DNA of 64,000 nucleotides from Capniomyces stellatus (taxonomy: Eukaryota > Kickxellomycota > Harpellomycetes > Harpellales > Legeriomycetaceae), in the NCBI GenBank assembly GCA_001661515.1, contig LUVW01000010.1, forward strand, positions 186,001-250,000, read 5' to 3'. Shown piece by piece: positions 11,001 through 23,428 of the stretch (the first letter of the stretch is position 1; each line of letters opens with the position of its first letter). A model generated the notes under the pieces. It was not told the DNA's origin and did no database searches. It was given only the letters and a program-made list of their open reading frames with translations. Both the position numbers and the translations under genes were made by a program.

Positions 11001-14000
11001 TACCACCGCCATTACCGCTGCCACTATCAGCAGTAGAAACAGTCTCTGAATTACTACATCCTAAAACACCACTCGAGCTAGCCTGTGCCTCTGCCACAAC
11101 CATCTCCACATTATTGGTCACCCTTGGATGCAGGTTGGGCTCCCACCACTCATTTTCCTCTACATCAACTGTGATGTCATATATGCACAAAACACCCTGG
11201 CTAAGCATTCCGACAAGTCGTTGCATCCAGTCAATCTCACCGTCACTTTTACCATCATCGCCATTGCCCTTCCCAGCGTCAAGCCCACAACCCAACTGAC
11301 TAGCACTTTTTTCCGTCAGAGTGTGGAAACCAGACGAAACGTATTCGTCATAGTGATTTACCAACAACCTTCTAGAAACCTGAACAACATTTCCGCAAAA
11401 CCCTCGACACTGCTCAATTACCGCTGCACCATTGCTGCTTTGTCTGTATTTTATAGTGTTTTTCAATCGTTTGGGCTGAAAGTCATACATACAAATCCCA
11501 AACATCCCAAGCAACTCGTGGAAATTCGACATAATGTCCACAAACAATCTGGTCCTCCCAACCAACAAATCCTGCGCTCGAGCACTCGATATTTGGCGCT
11601 CATACAACGATCCCAAAATCTTTGCTGATACTGTCACAAACCTTAGCCACCCCGTAGGAACCACGTTAAGAACCACATCTTTCCACTGACTATCGTCACA
11701 GCCCGCACCACTACTGCCTCCCCCCATCCCACCACCTGCCCCAAAAGCAAAGTTTGAAAAAGTACCCCCCACACCACCATTGCCGCCATTTACATCATTG
11801 GTCCCATGGCCATTTGTCTGACTACTAGTAGAGTCGTGAACACCGCTGCTGTTAATAACATTGGAACCCGAGTTGAATGCAAACGACAAACTTGAAGCTC
11901 TAGCTTTAATAAAAGATTTCTGTGTCGGTGTTGCACTCTCTATTTCGCTGTTATACTTGGGCAAACACAGCACCATCGACACCACCAACTTTCCGAAATT
12001 GCACGAAACCTGATCACCAACTATCCTTGATATCTTTGAGACCAGGTCGGCCTTGTCATAGTCTAAACCCTCAGCCTGGCCCGTGGCGCTGTCTGCGCTT
12101 GGCTTGAACATACTACTTTCGATTATCCTATCCAACGGCTTCAGGGCCTCAATCAGCTCGCCTCCAAACAACCCACAGTCTCTAATCTTGCCTTTCTGTC
12201 CAGTAAACCTGAAATACTCTGTGTGCATGTTTGAGTACACCAGCTCGACAATATGGTTTATTCGGGCAAAGATCTTGTTGAATTCGGCATTTCTTTTCAA
12301 TCCACAACCCTCATCGTCAGTAGCCGTGGCTATTCCATTAACCTCAACCCCAACCCCAACCCCAGCTCCAAGTCCAACCTGTTCCAGCCGCATCATCTGA
12401 AAACTCAGCTCCACCAACAAAATTACCAGCACACCGCCTGTATTCCTGACTTTTACATACACATCATACAACATACCAAACAAAACACTCGACTTTTCAC
12501 AAAAGCCTACCGACATTTCTTTGCTTTCGCCATCAACCTGGCTCTCAGACTCTGCACTACCCCTTCTATCATGGCTAAACTCCCACCCCAAACCTCCATC
12601 CACCCCTATTCCAAGACTTGAACCATGTCCACCAACTAAAGCACCTTTGCTCACTGTTGGTTTAGCCAACCGTCTGCTATCGCCAAGCCCACGTTGGTTT
12701 TTCCTGGATACCCAGTAATACAGCTTATTGACGACATCAACAAGCAAACTCTCAAGCAAACCAACCAGCCTCACATACTCTTTGCTCTTGTAGTATTGGT
12801 TCGCTGTGTACAGTTTCCCGAACCACTCGCAATGGCTTATCCTGCTACCCAGCCTGTCACACAATCCCCTCTTGCTTAAACGAACCACCTGAAGCTTCTG
12901 CTCTGTAACCGTTTCTTTGATCTGCTTCCTACCGTTGCTTTTGGATCTACCCTTACCCTTGCCTCTGCTGACTACCTCGCTGGTTCGTTTAATCATGGTT
13001 TTAGTCACTAGACAATTCGAGAGCAAGTCAGACTGGAAACACATCAACCCTATCGCCATGCTATATGCTGAAATTATCTGTACTTGCACTCCTGGTTCTT
13101 TTGTTTCCGTTAGCTGTCTACAATGTTCTGCCAAATACGTATTGACAAAATCCGAATCCAATGACTTTGCTTTTTGCATGCACTTGCCAAGCGAATCTCT
13201 TGCCTCCACTGCCTCAGATATACACGCACTGGCACGGTACCTACTCCAGTTTCTCGATATCTCTGCCAACTGTACCAGCTCCGAAAACCGCTTAAACAAC
13301 TCTTGTCCACTCGCTTTTTCCCCTTGGCCAAAAACCCCAACGTCCATACCTTTTTGCACCAGAGCTTTGTAGTTGAAAAGCGACTCGCTTAAAAACTCGT
13401 TCCAAGCCAAAAACAACTGCATAACGCTTCTGTCTACACTTACTGAGCCAGTCTTGATTATTTCCATTTCTTTCACAACCGTATTTAGCGCAAACAAAGC
13501 CCACAATATACATTTATACACCCAGCACTCCTCCCTCCCCGCCGCATGCTCATCTTTAGCGATTCTGCAACTGCTCGTCAAAACTGGGTCACCAATCGAC
13601 TTATCTCTCAGACCGCCAGATCTATCTGAATGTAAAGCATCAAAAACCATAGGTCTCCATTCTCCAGAAACATCTTTTTGCCTCAGCATATCAATCAGGG
13701 TTGGGCTGCATGACAAAAACAGCTCGAACATCGATGTCTCACCAACATCAACACCAAACTTGCCCCAAGCCACTCCACTGTTGTGTACGTTAGCTAATAA
13801 CCCCGCTCTACGCTCCTCGTTTTCCAAACACATCCTTTTATGCAAGCATTGGAAAGTTATGTACCCGTCAATATATCTAAAAATAACATCGTAGATTCCA
13901 TTATTCGATTCGTTTACCAACTCTGCAAAATTCTCCACTGCTGCGCTCACCAACACTCTTGCTTCATCGCCTACCCCATCCAGCTCCAACCGCCTCAAAG

Positions 14001-17000
14001 CTGTCGCCTTTTCTTGAGAAGCCATGGCAATATAACTAGCTGCAAACCCTGTTACATCGTTGCTCCGACTCCTCTCTGGCTCCAACTTCAAAGCACTTGC
14101 CTGATTCCTAATCACACCCAACTTCTCGGCACACACACCTACTTGGCTCTGCTCCTTCTCGCCGCAGACCTCTTCCCTTTTCTCGCTATCCGGACTTTGG
14201 TTTGATCCGTGCATACGTGTTTGCTCCTGCTTCAGCTTTTGTTCACCCAAACCCAAACTCAATACACTTATTGCACCTGGCTCCCCCACATTAGCCCCAG
14301 CACCAATCTCACTTTCTCCTGCCAGCTCAAAAAGCAAACATAAACTGTTTTTTTCCTTTATTTCGCTCGCCAAGCTCCACACTGCCCTCTCAATAACTCT
14401 CTCGTTCGCATCAATCATTTCGCCTCCTTTATTTACTGCAACTGCACCCAGCACAGCTGCTACTTCTATTTCCGCCTCTGTGTCTACCTCTGTTTCCATA
14501 CCTACATATGTATCTACCTCCTTCTCTCTTTCGCTCTCAGTTTCCGTCTGTATCTCAATTGCATCAGGCATACCTATACCCTTTCTCGCCTCGTTTCCTT
14601 TGATTCTTGAGTTTGCTCCTATTTTCATCTGCTCCCGCTTTTTCTCGGCGTTTCTTTCCCTTGAATTTGTACTTTGTCTGTTCCTCTTCCCTTGACCCTC
14701 ATCGGTTTTGGTGCCAGCGTTGCTTTCTGAGTTGTCTGTTTCCGTTATTTTGATCGCCGGGCTTAACCCTTTATACTTTGTTGTTCCATTACCCTCTTCA
14801 ACACCAACCTCATTAAAATTCCTTAATAATGCGTAAATATCAGCTAAAACTGTTTTCAAGCGGGTGTCCCCCTCGCTATCTCTTCTCCTTGCTGCCTTAT
14901 CATTCACTGGCTGCTTACCTCCTCCGTCCTCATCCTCAATCAGCTCAAAGCCTCTCTTCCCGCCCTCAATCCCCAAATCCACCACAGCTCCCTTCCTTGG
15001 GAACTCCATCTCAATTTCAATGTCATCTTTAATGTCCGTTAAATCCAAAACATCAATTACATTGCCCAGATTGCTTTTTGTCTTTGTTGTCTTTTTGCTA
15101 TTCGCCAGCTCGCCTCCAGACGTTTTATTCATCATGCGTACCCTTGACGACATTCGCCTTTTAAAAGGATGATCTCCTTCGTCAAGCAGTGGTTTTCTTT
15201 TTGGGCCAAGCTCCAACAACCTCGCTCCCCCCTTCACGTCCCCTTTACGACCCAATGTACTCTCGTCGTCTCCATTCTTCAGCTCATTGGAATCCGCTCC
15301 TGTTGACACTTCGGCAACCACTTGCACACCGTCCAAGTCCTCATTTGGCGTAGAGCTAGCTGCACCTTCAGCAACTAACTCGCCCTTTCCACTGTCGTTC
15401 TGGGTGCCCTGATCTCCACATACTCTTCCCTCACCATCCTCCTTAACTCCACCACCCATGCTTGCTTTTGGATTTCCACTAACATCACCACCAACGTCTT
15501 TCGCAGTACCATTTGGCACAATACTGACATCTTTTTCCAAATCCACCTCTGCTCCAACATGATCCTTGTCTTTAGAACTCAAATTACCGCTTGGCTCTAC
15601 ATCTTCAAAACCTATTTCAACCCTAGCAGATAGCAAACTATCCTTCCTCTCGTACTCGTTTTTTATAAGAACATCTTTAAATGTCTCTGCCAACTTTTTG
15701 CTTAGATTGCCAAGCACTGCCCCTTTGCCCAGTTGAATCTTCAATGGCCTGATCACACAAACTTCATTCTTATCATCCAGAATCGCATTTTCACCAGGCA
15801 TCAGCTCTATGCCTCTGTTGCCATAAATACTCCGCTTAATTCTTCCCAGTACTCCTAACCCCGATGTCTGCACCACCCGATGATTCGATATCGCATCTAC
15901 GCCATCACCAACACACCTGTACATTGCCGTCGAGTATGACTCTTTTTTTTCCAACCTTTCGCCCAGCCTTTCCATTTCCATCACACACTCATCGCACCTC
16001 AAAAACTCCGAATCCAGCTCTCTCCCCTTAACCACTACTTCCCGTGCTGAATACATGTCCTGCTGCAGTAGTGCTGCATAAAACACACCCTCAAGACACC
16101 ACCATCCCAATGGCCCCACTTTACTCTTTGAAATATCAACCACATCGCCTGCCCCTATAAACAGGCTAGTCCTATGCATCTGCTCTCTTAGCTGACACAC
16201 ACCCTCCTCGCTTCTCAACCCAAAACTGCTCACTTTAGATTCTTTATTGGTTAGCCTATAGCTCCCATCCTCTGCATTACCCTCCTCCAACTCCTCGTCA
16301 ACACCACTATCCATGTCCTCATCATCTGCACACAGCGGATCGCCGCCGCTGCTACTTGCCTTGATTATACTTTTAATCTCTGTCTCCACAGGCTGAAATC
16401 TTTTATCCAGCGACTTGCTAACAGATCTGTTAAAGCCCTCCATAAACGCCACCTTGGCAACCCCATACATCCCCAATGCCAACGCCAGCCCACCACCACA
16501 GTACCAAGACCTGATGTCCAAACTATTATACACTGTTGCCTCCTCAAAACACACCATTGCATAGCTTAGCAAACGCCTAGCTTCATCTTGCATCTTTTGT
16601 GCCTCCCCCGTACTCGCCTCACCGAGCGTCACAAAGACTCTATCCTGTAGCTCAATCCATTCTTTAACCGTGAATTCGTTTCTGAATTCAAACTCTGGTG
16701 TTCTCAGGCCGCTACTCCCACCTTCCTTCACAACACTCCCCTTTTGCTTCTCCATTTTCAGACTATTTGCAAAAATGGTATCTTGGAGCTTCCCAATCAG
16801 GCTTTTTCCTAGCGCCTTTCGCGCCAAATGGTTTAACTTTATTATTGCCAACATTTCGTCCCTATTAGCCTTTACTTTACTTTTACCACTAGCATCCCTT
16901 TTGCTACCTCCGTCTCCAATATTTTGATCTGAGTCTGCCCCAACTACCTCAATATTAACTTCAATGTCCTGGTCTCTACTCTCTCGTATCGCCTCCTCAA

Positions 17001-17599
17001 AATCAATCAGCTCCTATTGAAATGTTCCAGTTCCATTTTCTTTAGCTGGTATACTTTTTACATACACTTTAAATGCTATTTAGCGCAAAACCCTATCAAT
17101 ATACTTGTCTATGTTACCAGACCTCCACTACTTACTTTAGTGTGTTTAAGGATATCAATCCTAATTATATTTTCCAAAGCTGTTATTGCCTCTTCCCACT
17201 TTCTTTCTTTCTGCTTAGTTAGCGCTTCACCAAAGCTCGTAAATGCTTTTTCAATCTATTTTATTAATATTTGTTTTAATTTATAAGTCATGTTTTAATT
17301 CACTAGAAACTTTACCAATTTCTAGCCGTTTTACCCTCCCCAACATCTTTTGCTTTTCAGCTAAGATGTGTGCCCTGCTAGTATCGAATATAAACTTGCA
17401 GAAAGGATAATTCTGAACGTTCACGTTTTTATAAAGTAGATCAATAATAATAAAAACAACCCCTTACTTTTTCTTCAAGGCCATCAGCCTCCTCCTCTGA
17501 CTCGTCCTCATCCTCGCCTGATTCTCCTTCAGTTTCCTCCTCTTCTTCCTCTTCTTCAGGGTAATTAATCGGTATAAAAGGAAATTCTTGGTAACCCAT
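5057..17599 (-). CDS. HIR3: Histone transcription regulator 3 homolog (HIR3/CABIN1 family), giant
   Basis: Scaffold subunit of the HIR/HIRA complex, which deposits H3-H4 independently of replication (known for the family). My model on the minus strand: exons 17599-17468, 17412-17335, 17255-17136, 17013-9264, 9123-9020, 8920-5057, about 4,015 aa, all in phase. Family evidence: TPR-like N-terminus (AFTSFGEALTKQKERKWEEA; AMVCFEEATVYNSLDIRSWY; VAKVAFMEGFNRS; FYAALLQQDMYSAREV), the block NPFVWTNWYVLGKTLLER, then MHTALLCFSQAV, and across the 9.1-kb exon NALFSVDWMCDYMFGKSLS. Long Ser/Glu/Lys-rich disordered inserts, including KTTPK and PKGKPKG repeats in the last exon, roughly double the length of human CABIN1. 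The first two exons are the least certain; the alternative acceptor at 9110 would remove SLG. Confidence 0.85.
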
Positions 17600-19087
17600 T
17601 TTCACCTTTCTACTGCTTTTTTTTCGCCTGGTTCTAAAATATCTAAATTATCGAGCTCTTCTACCGTTTTTGTTCCTCTATCGTTTTTGTTCTGCTGTCG
17701 TTTTTGTCCTGCTATCGTTTTTGTCCTGCTATGTTCTGTTTAACCTCAAGTTTCCTTGGTCGTTTATGTTCTTTCTAGTACTATTGCTGAAGGTGACACT
17801 TGCGTCTATCCTTGTGGCTTTGGGGCGACTGTATATACACCTTTACTTTTCGAGCTTTGTAAAGAAAAGGCAGAAGGAAGAAGTTTAGCTTACAATCGAT
17901 TCCTTGCTTAATTGTAAATTTAGTTGTAATTTGAATTGATAAATTGGTGGCCTATCTACCGTCTATTTGCGCTTGTTTTGTTTTGTCTGGTTTCAAGCTT
18001 CAGCTTTTAAATACTAAGAAATTGATTTTGATATAGCTGGAACAACCCCGTTCACTATGAATAAAGTTCCTCGGTTATTGTTTCCCGGCAATCTTTGTTT
18101 GGTAATCGTTGCTCAATATTTGCTGTTCGGTAATCGTTGTTAGATTATTTCAAAATGTTTACTTACTAAATGTTTATTTTGAAAATGTTTCTAGACACTT
18201 CATTTTTCTCAGTTCGATAACCTCGTTCATTTCACGAACAGCTTTTTTCTAGCCAATACAATGCGTGAATTTGCTAATTTGTTTTTAATTTTTCCAACAT
18301 CCTTTATTTACAATTACCAAATTAACCCAATTCAACTGTTCTTTTTTCAACTATTTATTTTTCAGGTTATTGGAATTCGTGTTCAAGGAACGCCAATTTA
18401 TATGGCTTTTTCTTTTGGCAATCATACAAATCACAGCTTAAATGCACACCTATTCTAGCTAAACTAGACTTGTCATCCTGTCAGCTTTAACATACAAACT
18501 CCATATTTACTCAGCGACGCTTTTACGTTTAACTTTAATACCAACAATCACTCTAAGCGTGCGTTTTTCTAAGGTTTTTTTTCTCACCAAGCACACACTT
18601 GCTTACTTGATCACACCTAGCCCCAACAAATCTATTCAGTTGATTTATACATGGCTTTAACAACACGTATTAAGACCTGTAATTGCCCCCAGCAGTTTAT
18701 ACCGCAGCCAACAAAGCTAGATAAAGGCGTTTGACAAATATCTACATAGTACCAGCTACGTGGTGGTATTAAAGAGTAGATACAATAGCATTTACATCAT
18801 ACATAGACATCAGTAAATTGGTTCAGCCAAAAAAAAAAAAAGCATCATTATAGTTAAAAAATGTTATTATTAGTAAATTTAAGTCTAAACTAAAAAGAAA
18901 GAATAAACATAAACTTGTGAAAATAATATTTGTTAAGCTAGACAGCGGTCTGCTGAAAAATGGCTCCACCCAACTTACATGGTCATCTAATCAAAAATAT
19001 ACACAAACAGAACAAACTTTAGAAATATTACAACAACGACAGCAAAAAGGAGCCTCGAGAAGCTCGCACTTGTATAATAGAACATAT
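17600..19087. other. Intergenic: HIR3 promoter side and calmodulin 3' side
   Basis: Holds the HIR3 upstream region with a 17-bp tandem repeat (annotated separately), and two copies of GGTAATCGTTG near 18101 and 18131. A 65-codon frame at 18261-18458 is hydrophobic but has no family features, and I do not call it a gene. The 3' end of calmodulin lies at the right. Confidence 0.55.
17665..17733 (-). promoter_or_regulatory. 17-bp tandem repeat 65-135 bp upstream of the HIR3 start
   Basis: Four near-identical 17-bp units on the plus strand (consensus CGTTTTTGTYCTGCTAT), immediately upstream of the proposed HIR3 start codon at 17599. The first unit is part of a 16-mer that recurs exactly upstream of the gene at 28585. 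Position and repetition suggest protein-binding sites, but function is inferred only from location. Confidence 0.4.
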
Positions 19088-19681
19088 TTAAACACTTGCC
19101 ATCATCTTAACAAACTCCTCATAGTTAATTTGACCATCACCATCAACATCAGCTTCCTTGATCATTTCATCGACCTCGGTTTCTGACATTTTCTCGCCCA
19201 ATGATGTCATTACATGTCTAAGTTCAGCAGCCGAAATGAGACCGTTTCCATCCTTGTCAAACACCTTGAATGCCTCTCTAATCTCCTCCTCGGTATCGGT
19301 ATCCTTCATTTTTCTTGCCATAAGAGTGAGGAACTCTGGGAAATCAATTCTACCATTCCCATCTGCATCAATCTCATTAACCATGTCCTGCAACTCGGCT
19401 TCGGTTGGGCTTTGGTTTAGTGATCTCATTACAATACCGAGTTCGACGGTGGTGATTGAACCATCTGAATCTTTATCAAACAGTTGGAAAGCCTCCTTGA
19501 ATTCGGCAATCTGATCTTCGGTAAGGCTCTCAGTCTATTTACACATACATAAATATATACATAAACATAAATGAGCAAATGTGCTTGATATGCTGGGCAT
19601 TTATATACTTGCAGTTTAATAATACGTCTTTAGTAAAATCTGTTTTCAGTAATTCATGTTATATTAAATGCAATTTACCAT
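19088..19681 (-). CDS. CMD1: Calmodulin
   Basis: Calcium sensor that binds target kinases, phosphatases and cytoskeletal proteins. My model: exon 1 is only the ATG (19681-19679), followed by a GTAAAT donor; exon 2 is 19534-19088. This gives 149 aa, exactly the usual length. Four canonical EF-hand loops are visible: [36 protein letters not shown] and [12 protein letters not shown], each with D at 1/3/5, G at 6, I at 8 and E at 12. The start is [17 protein letters not shown], as in other calmodulins. The 144-nt intron right after the initiator ATG is a structure also seen here in eS30. No missing ligands. Confidence 0.97.
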
Positions 19682-21162
19682 TTTATTATTTTACTTCTTT
19701 AGTTGTGTATAGTATTAGCGTAGTATAGAATAGAATACAAAAAGATATCTAAGATAAAAGTCGGCTGTGCTTTATTAACAGTTTTATATTTAAATATTTA
19801 TGATTTAATTCCAAACTTTTAAACTGTTTCCTTCAACCGAGTGCCACTTTTGCCTTTTGTTCGTTTCCAAATTAAAGTAAAAAGGCTGTTTTATTTCTGT
19901 GTTAATTATTTTTCGCCAATTTTAAATAATGGCTGAATACTTTTACTTTGCATTCAGCTTTGTCAAATTAAAATCTGCACTCTGAAACTAATAACAAACA
20001 CAATCAAATCAAACTTGATGATCATTTAAACGAGCCAAACACAATTGTTCTTGCTTCAAAAAAGTCTGGTTTCCCTCTTATGCATAGGCATTTGTTTATT
20101 CAAATGACTTTTTCATTGGCTACTACTGTGTATCTAGACCTTAATATTTATTAACTTGCGTTTACCATACTCTCTTACTTTGCCCCACTACTAAATGCCT
20201 GAACATTGTGGCCAAGTGTTATTATTTTAAAATTAAACTAATAGTTTGTCCACACCAGCAAACCACTAGATTAAGTGTGACTGATTGCACAAATCATTTG
20301 CCAAACTGTCTCTAAAGCCCATTGTATACCAATGTGTTTTTCTATTTTGTAGCCTGAGAATCGTTTATATTTGGCAAAAACAGTGCATTCGTTTTTGATT
20401 GGAGTGACCAAGATTCCAAACTCAGCGCTACCAAACCAAAATATCTTCTCCAAACAGGATCTTCTTCACACACAATCGATGCTACTACAAAAACAAAATA
20501 AAATAAAATAAAAAAGTGTCATTTAATAGAGGAATGGGCAAAAGCCAAGTGTGTGTCTCATTAAAAATATATTGGCAAGAGTGGCCTATCCGCTTGGTCT
20601 ACTTTCCAAGACTTTTCTTTAGCCCAAATGAAGAGTAGACAGACAGACAAGCGTGCGTTGATAGTAGTGTTGTACACAACGATGTTATGTTAGAATCTCT
20701 CTTTTAGTTGTACACCGACGATGATGCCGATGTATAACTAGGCATCTACTAAAGTGTCCTCTCCCTTTCCACTGCTCTCCCAAAAAAAAAAAGATAAAAT
20801 CTGTTTAATTTGCTAGTTCAGAGCTTAGGTTGAATTTGCCGACATTATTAACCAACCAGTGTGATTTGTTTTTTCAAAATAATGGAGGTTACTTGATTAA
20901 ATTGTCCGATTATCGACTTGCTATTTAATTAAAGCAACAAGTTAGTGATAAAATAAATAAATAAAAGTAATGGCGAAAAGGGCTAGGAAAGGACAGGAAA
21001 TAAAGAGAACAATTATTTTTACCACCTTTTTTACAGTTATTTTTACCATCTTTTTAAAATTATTTTTACCACCTTTTTACAATATCTTATACCTTTTTCA
21101 ACTCAATTAATCTTGATAGGAGAATCGAGCAGTAAACATCTTTTGTGTGGAATTTAGTAAAG
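19682..21162. other. Divergent promoter region, calmodulin / TRAPPC13
   Basis: About 1.5 kb of AT-rich DNA between divergent genes. A minus-strand frame at 20271-20453 has no protein-like features. The only structured element I see is the triple motif near 21013-21078. Confidence 0.55.
21013..21078 (+). promoter_or_regulatory. Three copies of TTATTTTTACCACCTTTTT upstream of TRAPPC13
   Basis: Copies start at 21013, 21038 (one base change, CATC for CACC) and 21060, 85-150 bp before the TRAPPC13 start codon. The core TTTTTACCACCTTT also appears once near 25492. Regular spacing of about 22-25 bp suggests a promoter element or short tandem duplication. No known factor is assigned. Confidence 0.4.
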
Positions 21163-22794
21163 ATGGCAGAAAAAAACCAAGCACAAATATCAATCAAGGT
21201 AATGAGGCTGTCCAAGCCAAACTTGCCGCTCTCACATCCTATTGCATTGGATCATAACAGAGTAACAAAACCGACACCTATTATAGAAAGCATTCAAGAG
21301 ATGTATAAAAGTCTACCAATAAAGTATGGAAATCTGTCGGGCTTTGGTGGGGCGCAAGAGAAAGTCGAATCGACTGGTACAGCAGAAGACAAACAAATGA
21401 ACAGTGTCCAAAATTTTCCGATTACAGAAAAGCTAGTATTATCTAAAGCATTTGGTTCGTTGTATTTGGGCGAGCCATTTGTTCTTCAATTTTTGATTAC
21501 TAATGATAGTTTGGAGATGCTAAGAAAGGTGGTTTGTCTTGTTGAGCTACAGTCTACAACACAGAAACACACACTATTTGACAACCTGACTAAGGATGGC
21601 GCTCTAAAGTCCCTGCAAGAGCAAAACTTGGATCCGTTGGCAGATAGTCTGGATCACAACGAGGTGGGAGTGACATTAAGTAGTAGGCAGATTTTCAATT
21701 TCCAGATTAAGCACGAAACTAAAGAGCTTGGCATTCACGTTTTGCTGTGCACAGTGGAGTATTACAACGCACAGGGACTAAAGCAGACAATAAAGAAAGT
21801 GTTCAAGTTTCAAGTCGACAATCCACTCGTTGTAAAAACCAAAGTAAACCATCTGCCACAATCACCAGAAAATGTGCTTTTAGAAGTTCAGATACAGAAC
21901 ACAACGCAGGAGGTCATGTATTTGGATAGGATGAGAATGGAGCCATCAGCGGACTTTGAGCTAACCGACCTGAACATTATAAAGACGCCAGAACACGGCG
22001 ATAGCAACGAGGTGGTACAAGCAGTGCATGCAGAAGAAGAGCACACGCAGGACACATTCGATAGCGAACTATCGCAACTGGAAAACAACAGCCACGAAAA
22101 ACACATATGGAGTACGTGTTTTCTGCATCCTAATGATATGCGACAGTATCTCTATATACTGACACCTAAGCTGCTTCTGAGCCTAGGAGACGACCTAGCA
22201 GCGGCAGACAACAATATGTACCGAAAAATACGATATCTATCGCCGCTTGGCAAGCTGGACATAATTTGGCGGTGGTCTTTTGGCAGTACGGGACGACTGC
22301 AAACATCGCAACTTATTCGAAAGTCGCCTGGAATACACCCAATTGAAATCGACAGGATAGCAGTAACTCGGCAAAATAAAGAAAACGACGTCGTTGAAAG
22401 CGTTTGCAACGATACTCAGGACTCTAGCCTTGTTTCTGATTTACAAAATTCCACTGCGCAAGTATCTGATACACACTATGCAGAGCATATCACAAGTTCT
22501 ATTGTTAGTTTGGAAGAGCCATTTGAAGTAGAGTGCGTGATAAGAAACACTCAAGACTCTGATATAAATTTGGTTGTTGAAACGAGCATGGGCGATTCAG
22601 GTTCGATTGTCATATCCGGCCTTTCCGAATACAGATTAGGTGTTCTACACCCCTCTAAATCAACCAGTTTGAAACTTACATACCTGCCTCTTGCGGCTGG
22701 CGTCCATAGCATAGGAAGCCTGATACTTAAAGACCTGAATAGCGATGTATACCGGGTAGTTTCAGATCCACTCAGCGTGCTAGTTTTGAACTAG
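21163..22794 (+). CDS. TRAPPC13: TRAPP complex subunit 13 homolog (TRAPPC13, DUF974)
   Basis: Accessory subunit of the TRAPP III tethering complex, acting in Golgi traffic and autophagy (family knowledge). Single exon, 543 aa, from the ATG at 21163 (MAEKNQAQISIKVMRLSKP); a GTG six codons upstream is in frame but is not a credible start. Family landmarks: KVMRLSKPNLPL near the N-terminus, FGSLYLGEPFVLQFLITNDS (residues about 100-120), ELGIHVLLCTVEYYNAQG, FKFQVDNPLVVKTKV, LLEVQIQNTTQEVMYLDRM, the signature GKLDIIWRWSFGSTGRLQT, and SLEEPFEVECVIRNTQD. The fold is mostly beta-sandwich. It converges with PMI40. Absent from budding yeast, present in many other fungi and animals. Confidence 0.9.
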   Translation: MAEKNQAQISIKVMRLSKPNLPLSHPIALDHNRVTKPTPIIESIQEMYKSLPIKYGNLSGFGGAQEKVESTGTAEDKQMNSVQNFPITEKLVLSKAFGSLYLGEPFVLQFLITNDSLEMLRKVVCLVELQSTTQKHTLFDNLTKDGALKSLQEQNLDPLADSLDHNEVGVTLSSRQIFNFQIKHETKELGIHVLLCTVEYYNAQGLKQTIKKVFKFQVDNPLVVKTKVNHLPQSPENVLLEVQIQNTTQEVMYLDRMRMEPSADFELTDLNIIKTPEHGDSNEVVQAVHAEEEHTQDTFDSELSQLENNSHEKHIWSTCFLHPNDMRQYLYILTPKLLLSLGDDLAAADNNMYRKIRYLSPLGKLDIIWRWSFGSTGRLQTSQLIRKSPGIHPIEIDRIAVTRQNKENDVVESVCNDTQDSSLVSDLQNSTAQVSDTHYAEHITSSIVSLEEPFEVECVIRNTQDSDINLVVETSMGDSGSIVISGLSEYRLGVLHPSKSTSLKLTYLPLAAGVHSIGSLILKDLNSDVYRVVSDPLSVLVLN

Positions 22795-23428
22795 TTATTA
22801 CCTAAACATATGTTTATTTGATGTTTATTTATTTACTTACTGGCATGCTATCCATTTGTTTATGGGCCGTCCATATAGAACTCTTTGATTTTCTTGTTGC
22901 ACCTGAAACTTTTATTTTATACTTTTTTATTTTATACTTTTTTTATTTTTTCTTTATTGTTTTTTTTATTTTTTCTTTATTCTTTTTTCTTTGCTCACTG
23001 ATTTTTGATAGAGCTTCAAAACACCTGTAGTTTTTGTTATTGTTGAATTTAAAACACCTGTAATTTTAAAACACGTTCAATTCTCCCAGCTGATTTCAAC
23101 TTTACAATTCATAAATACAATTGACTGACATTCAATTTGGTTTGACACCCAGCGATCGGGATTTGAGACTAGAACCAACTGGCACACCATTTTCGCCAAA
23201 AACAGCGCAATAAGAGTTTACTTTGCTAATATGTCCTGAAGATTTTTTTTAATTGATGGTTGGTTTTTGTTTTAAAAAAAAATAGAAAACTACATGGACA
23301 ACATAATACGATGATTAAAAACATCTGTGTGAATGTGAGAAGAAGAGGGGGGAGGGTGTTAAAAACGTTAAACAAAAAAGTAAAAGTTGTAAAAGTGAGA
23401 AGCAAATCAGTTTGAAGTAGAAACAAAC
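22795..23428. other. Convergent 3' intergenic region
   Basis: Between the stop codons of TRAPPC13 and PMI40. A T-rich stretch with repeated TTTATTTTATAC-like units (22910-22990) may serve 3'-end formation. No gene seen. Confidence 0.55.

Noticed and set aside
18261..18458. 65-codon hydrophobic frame upstream of HIR3
   Set aside because: AT-rich composition gives Phe/Ile/Asn by chance; no signal-peptide cut site or family feature.
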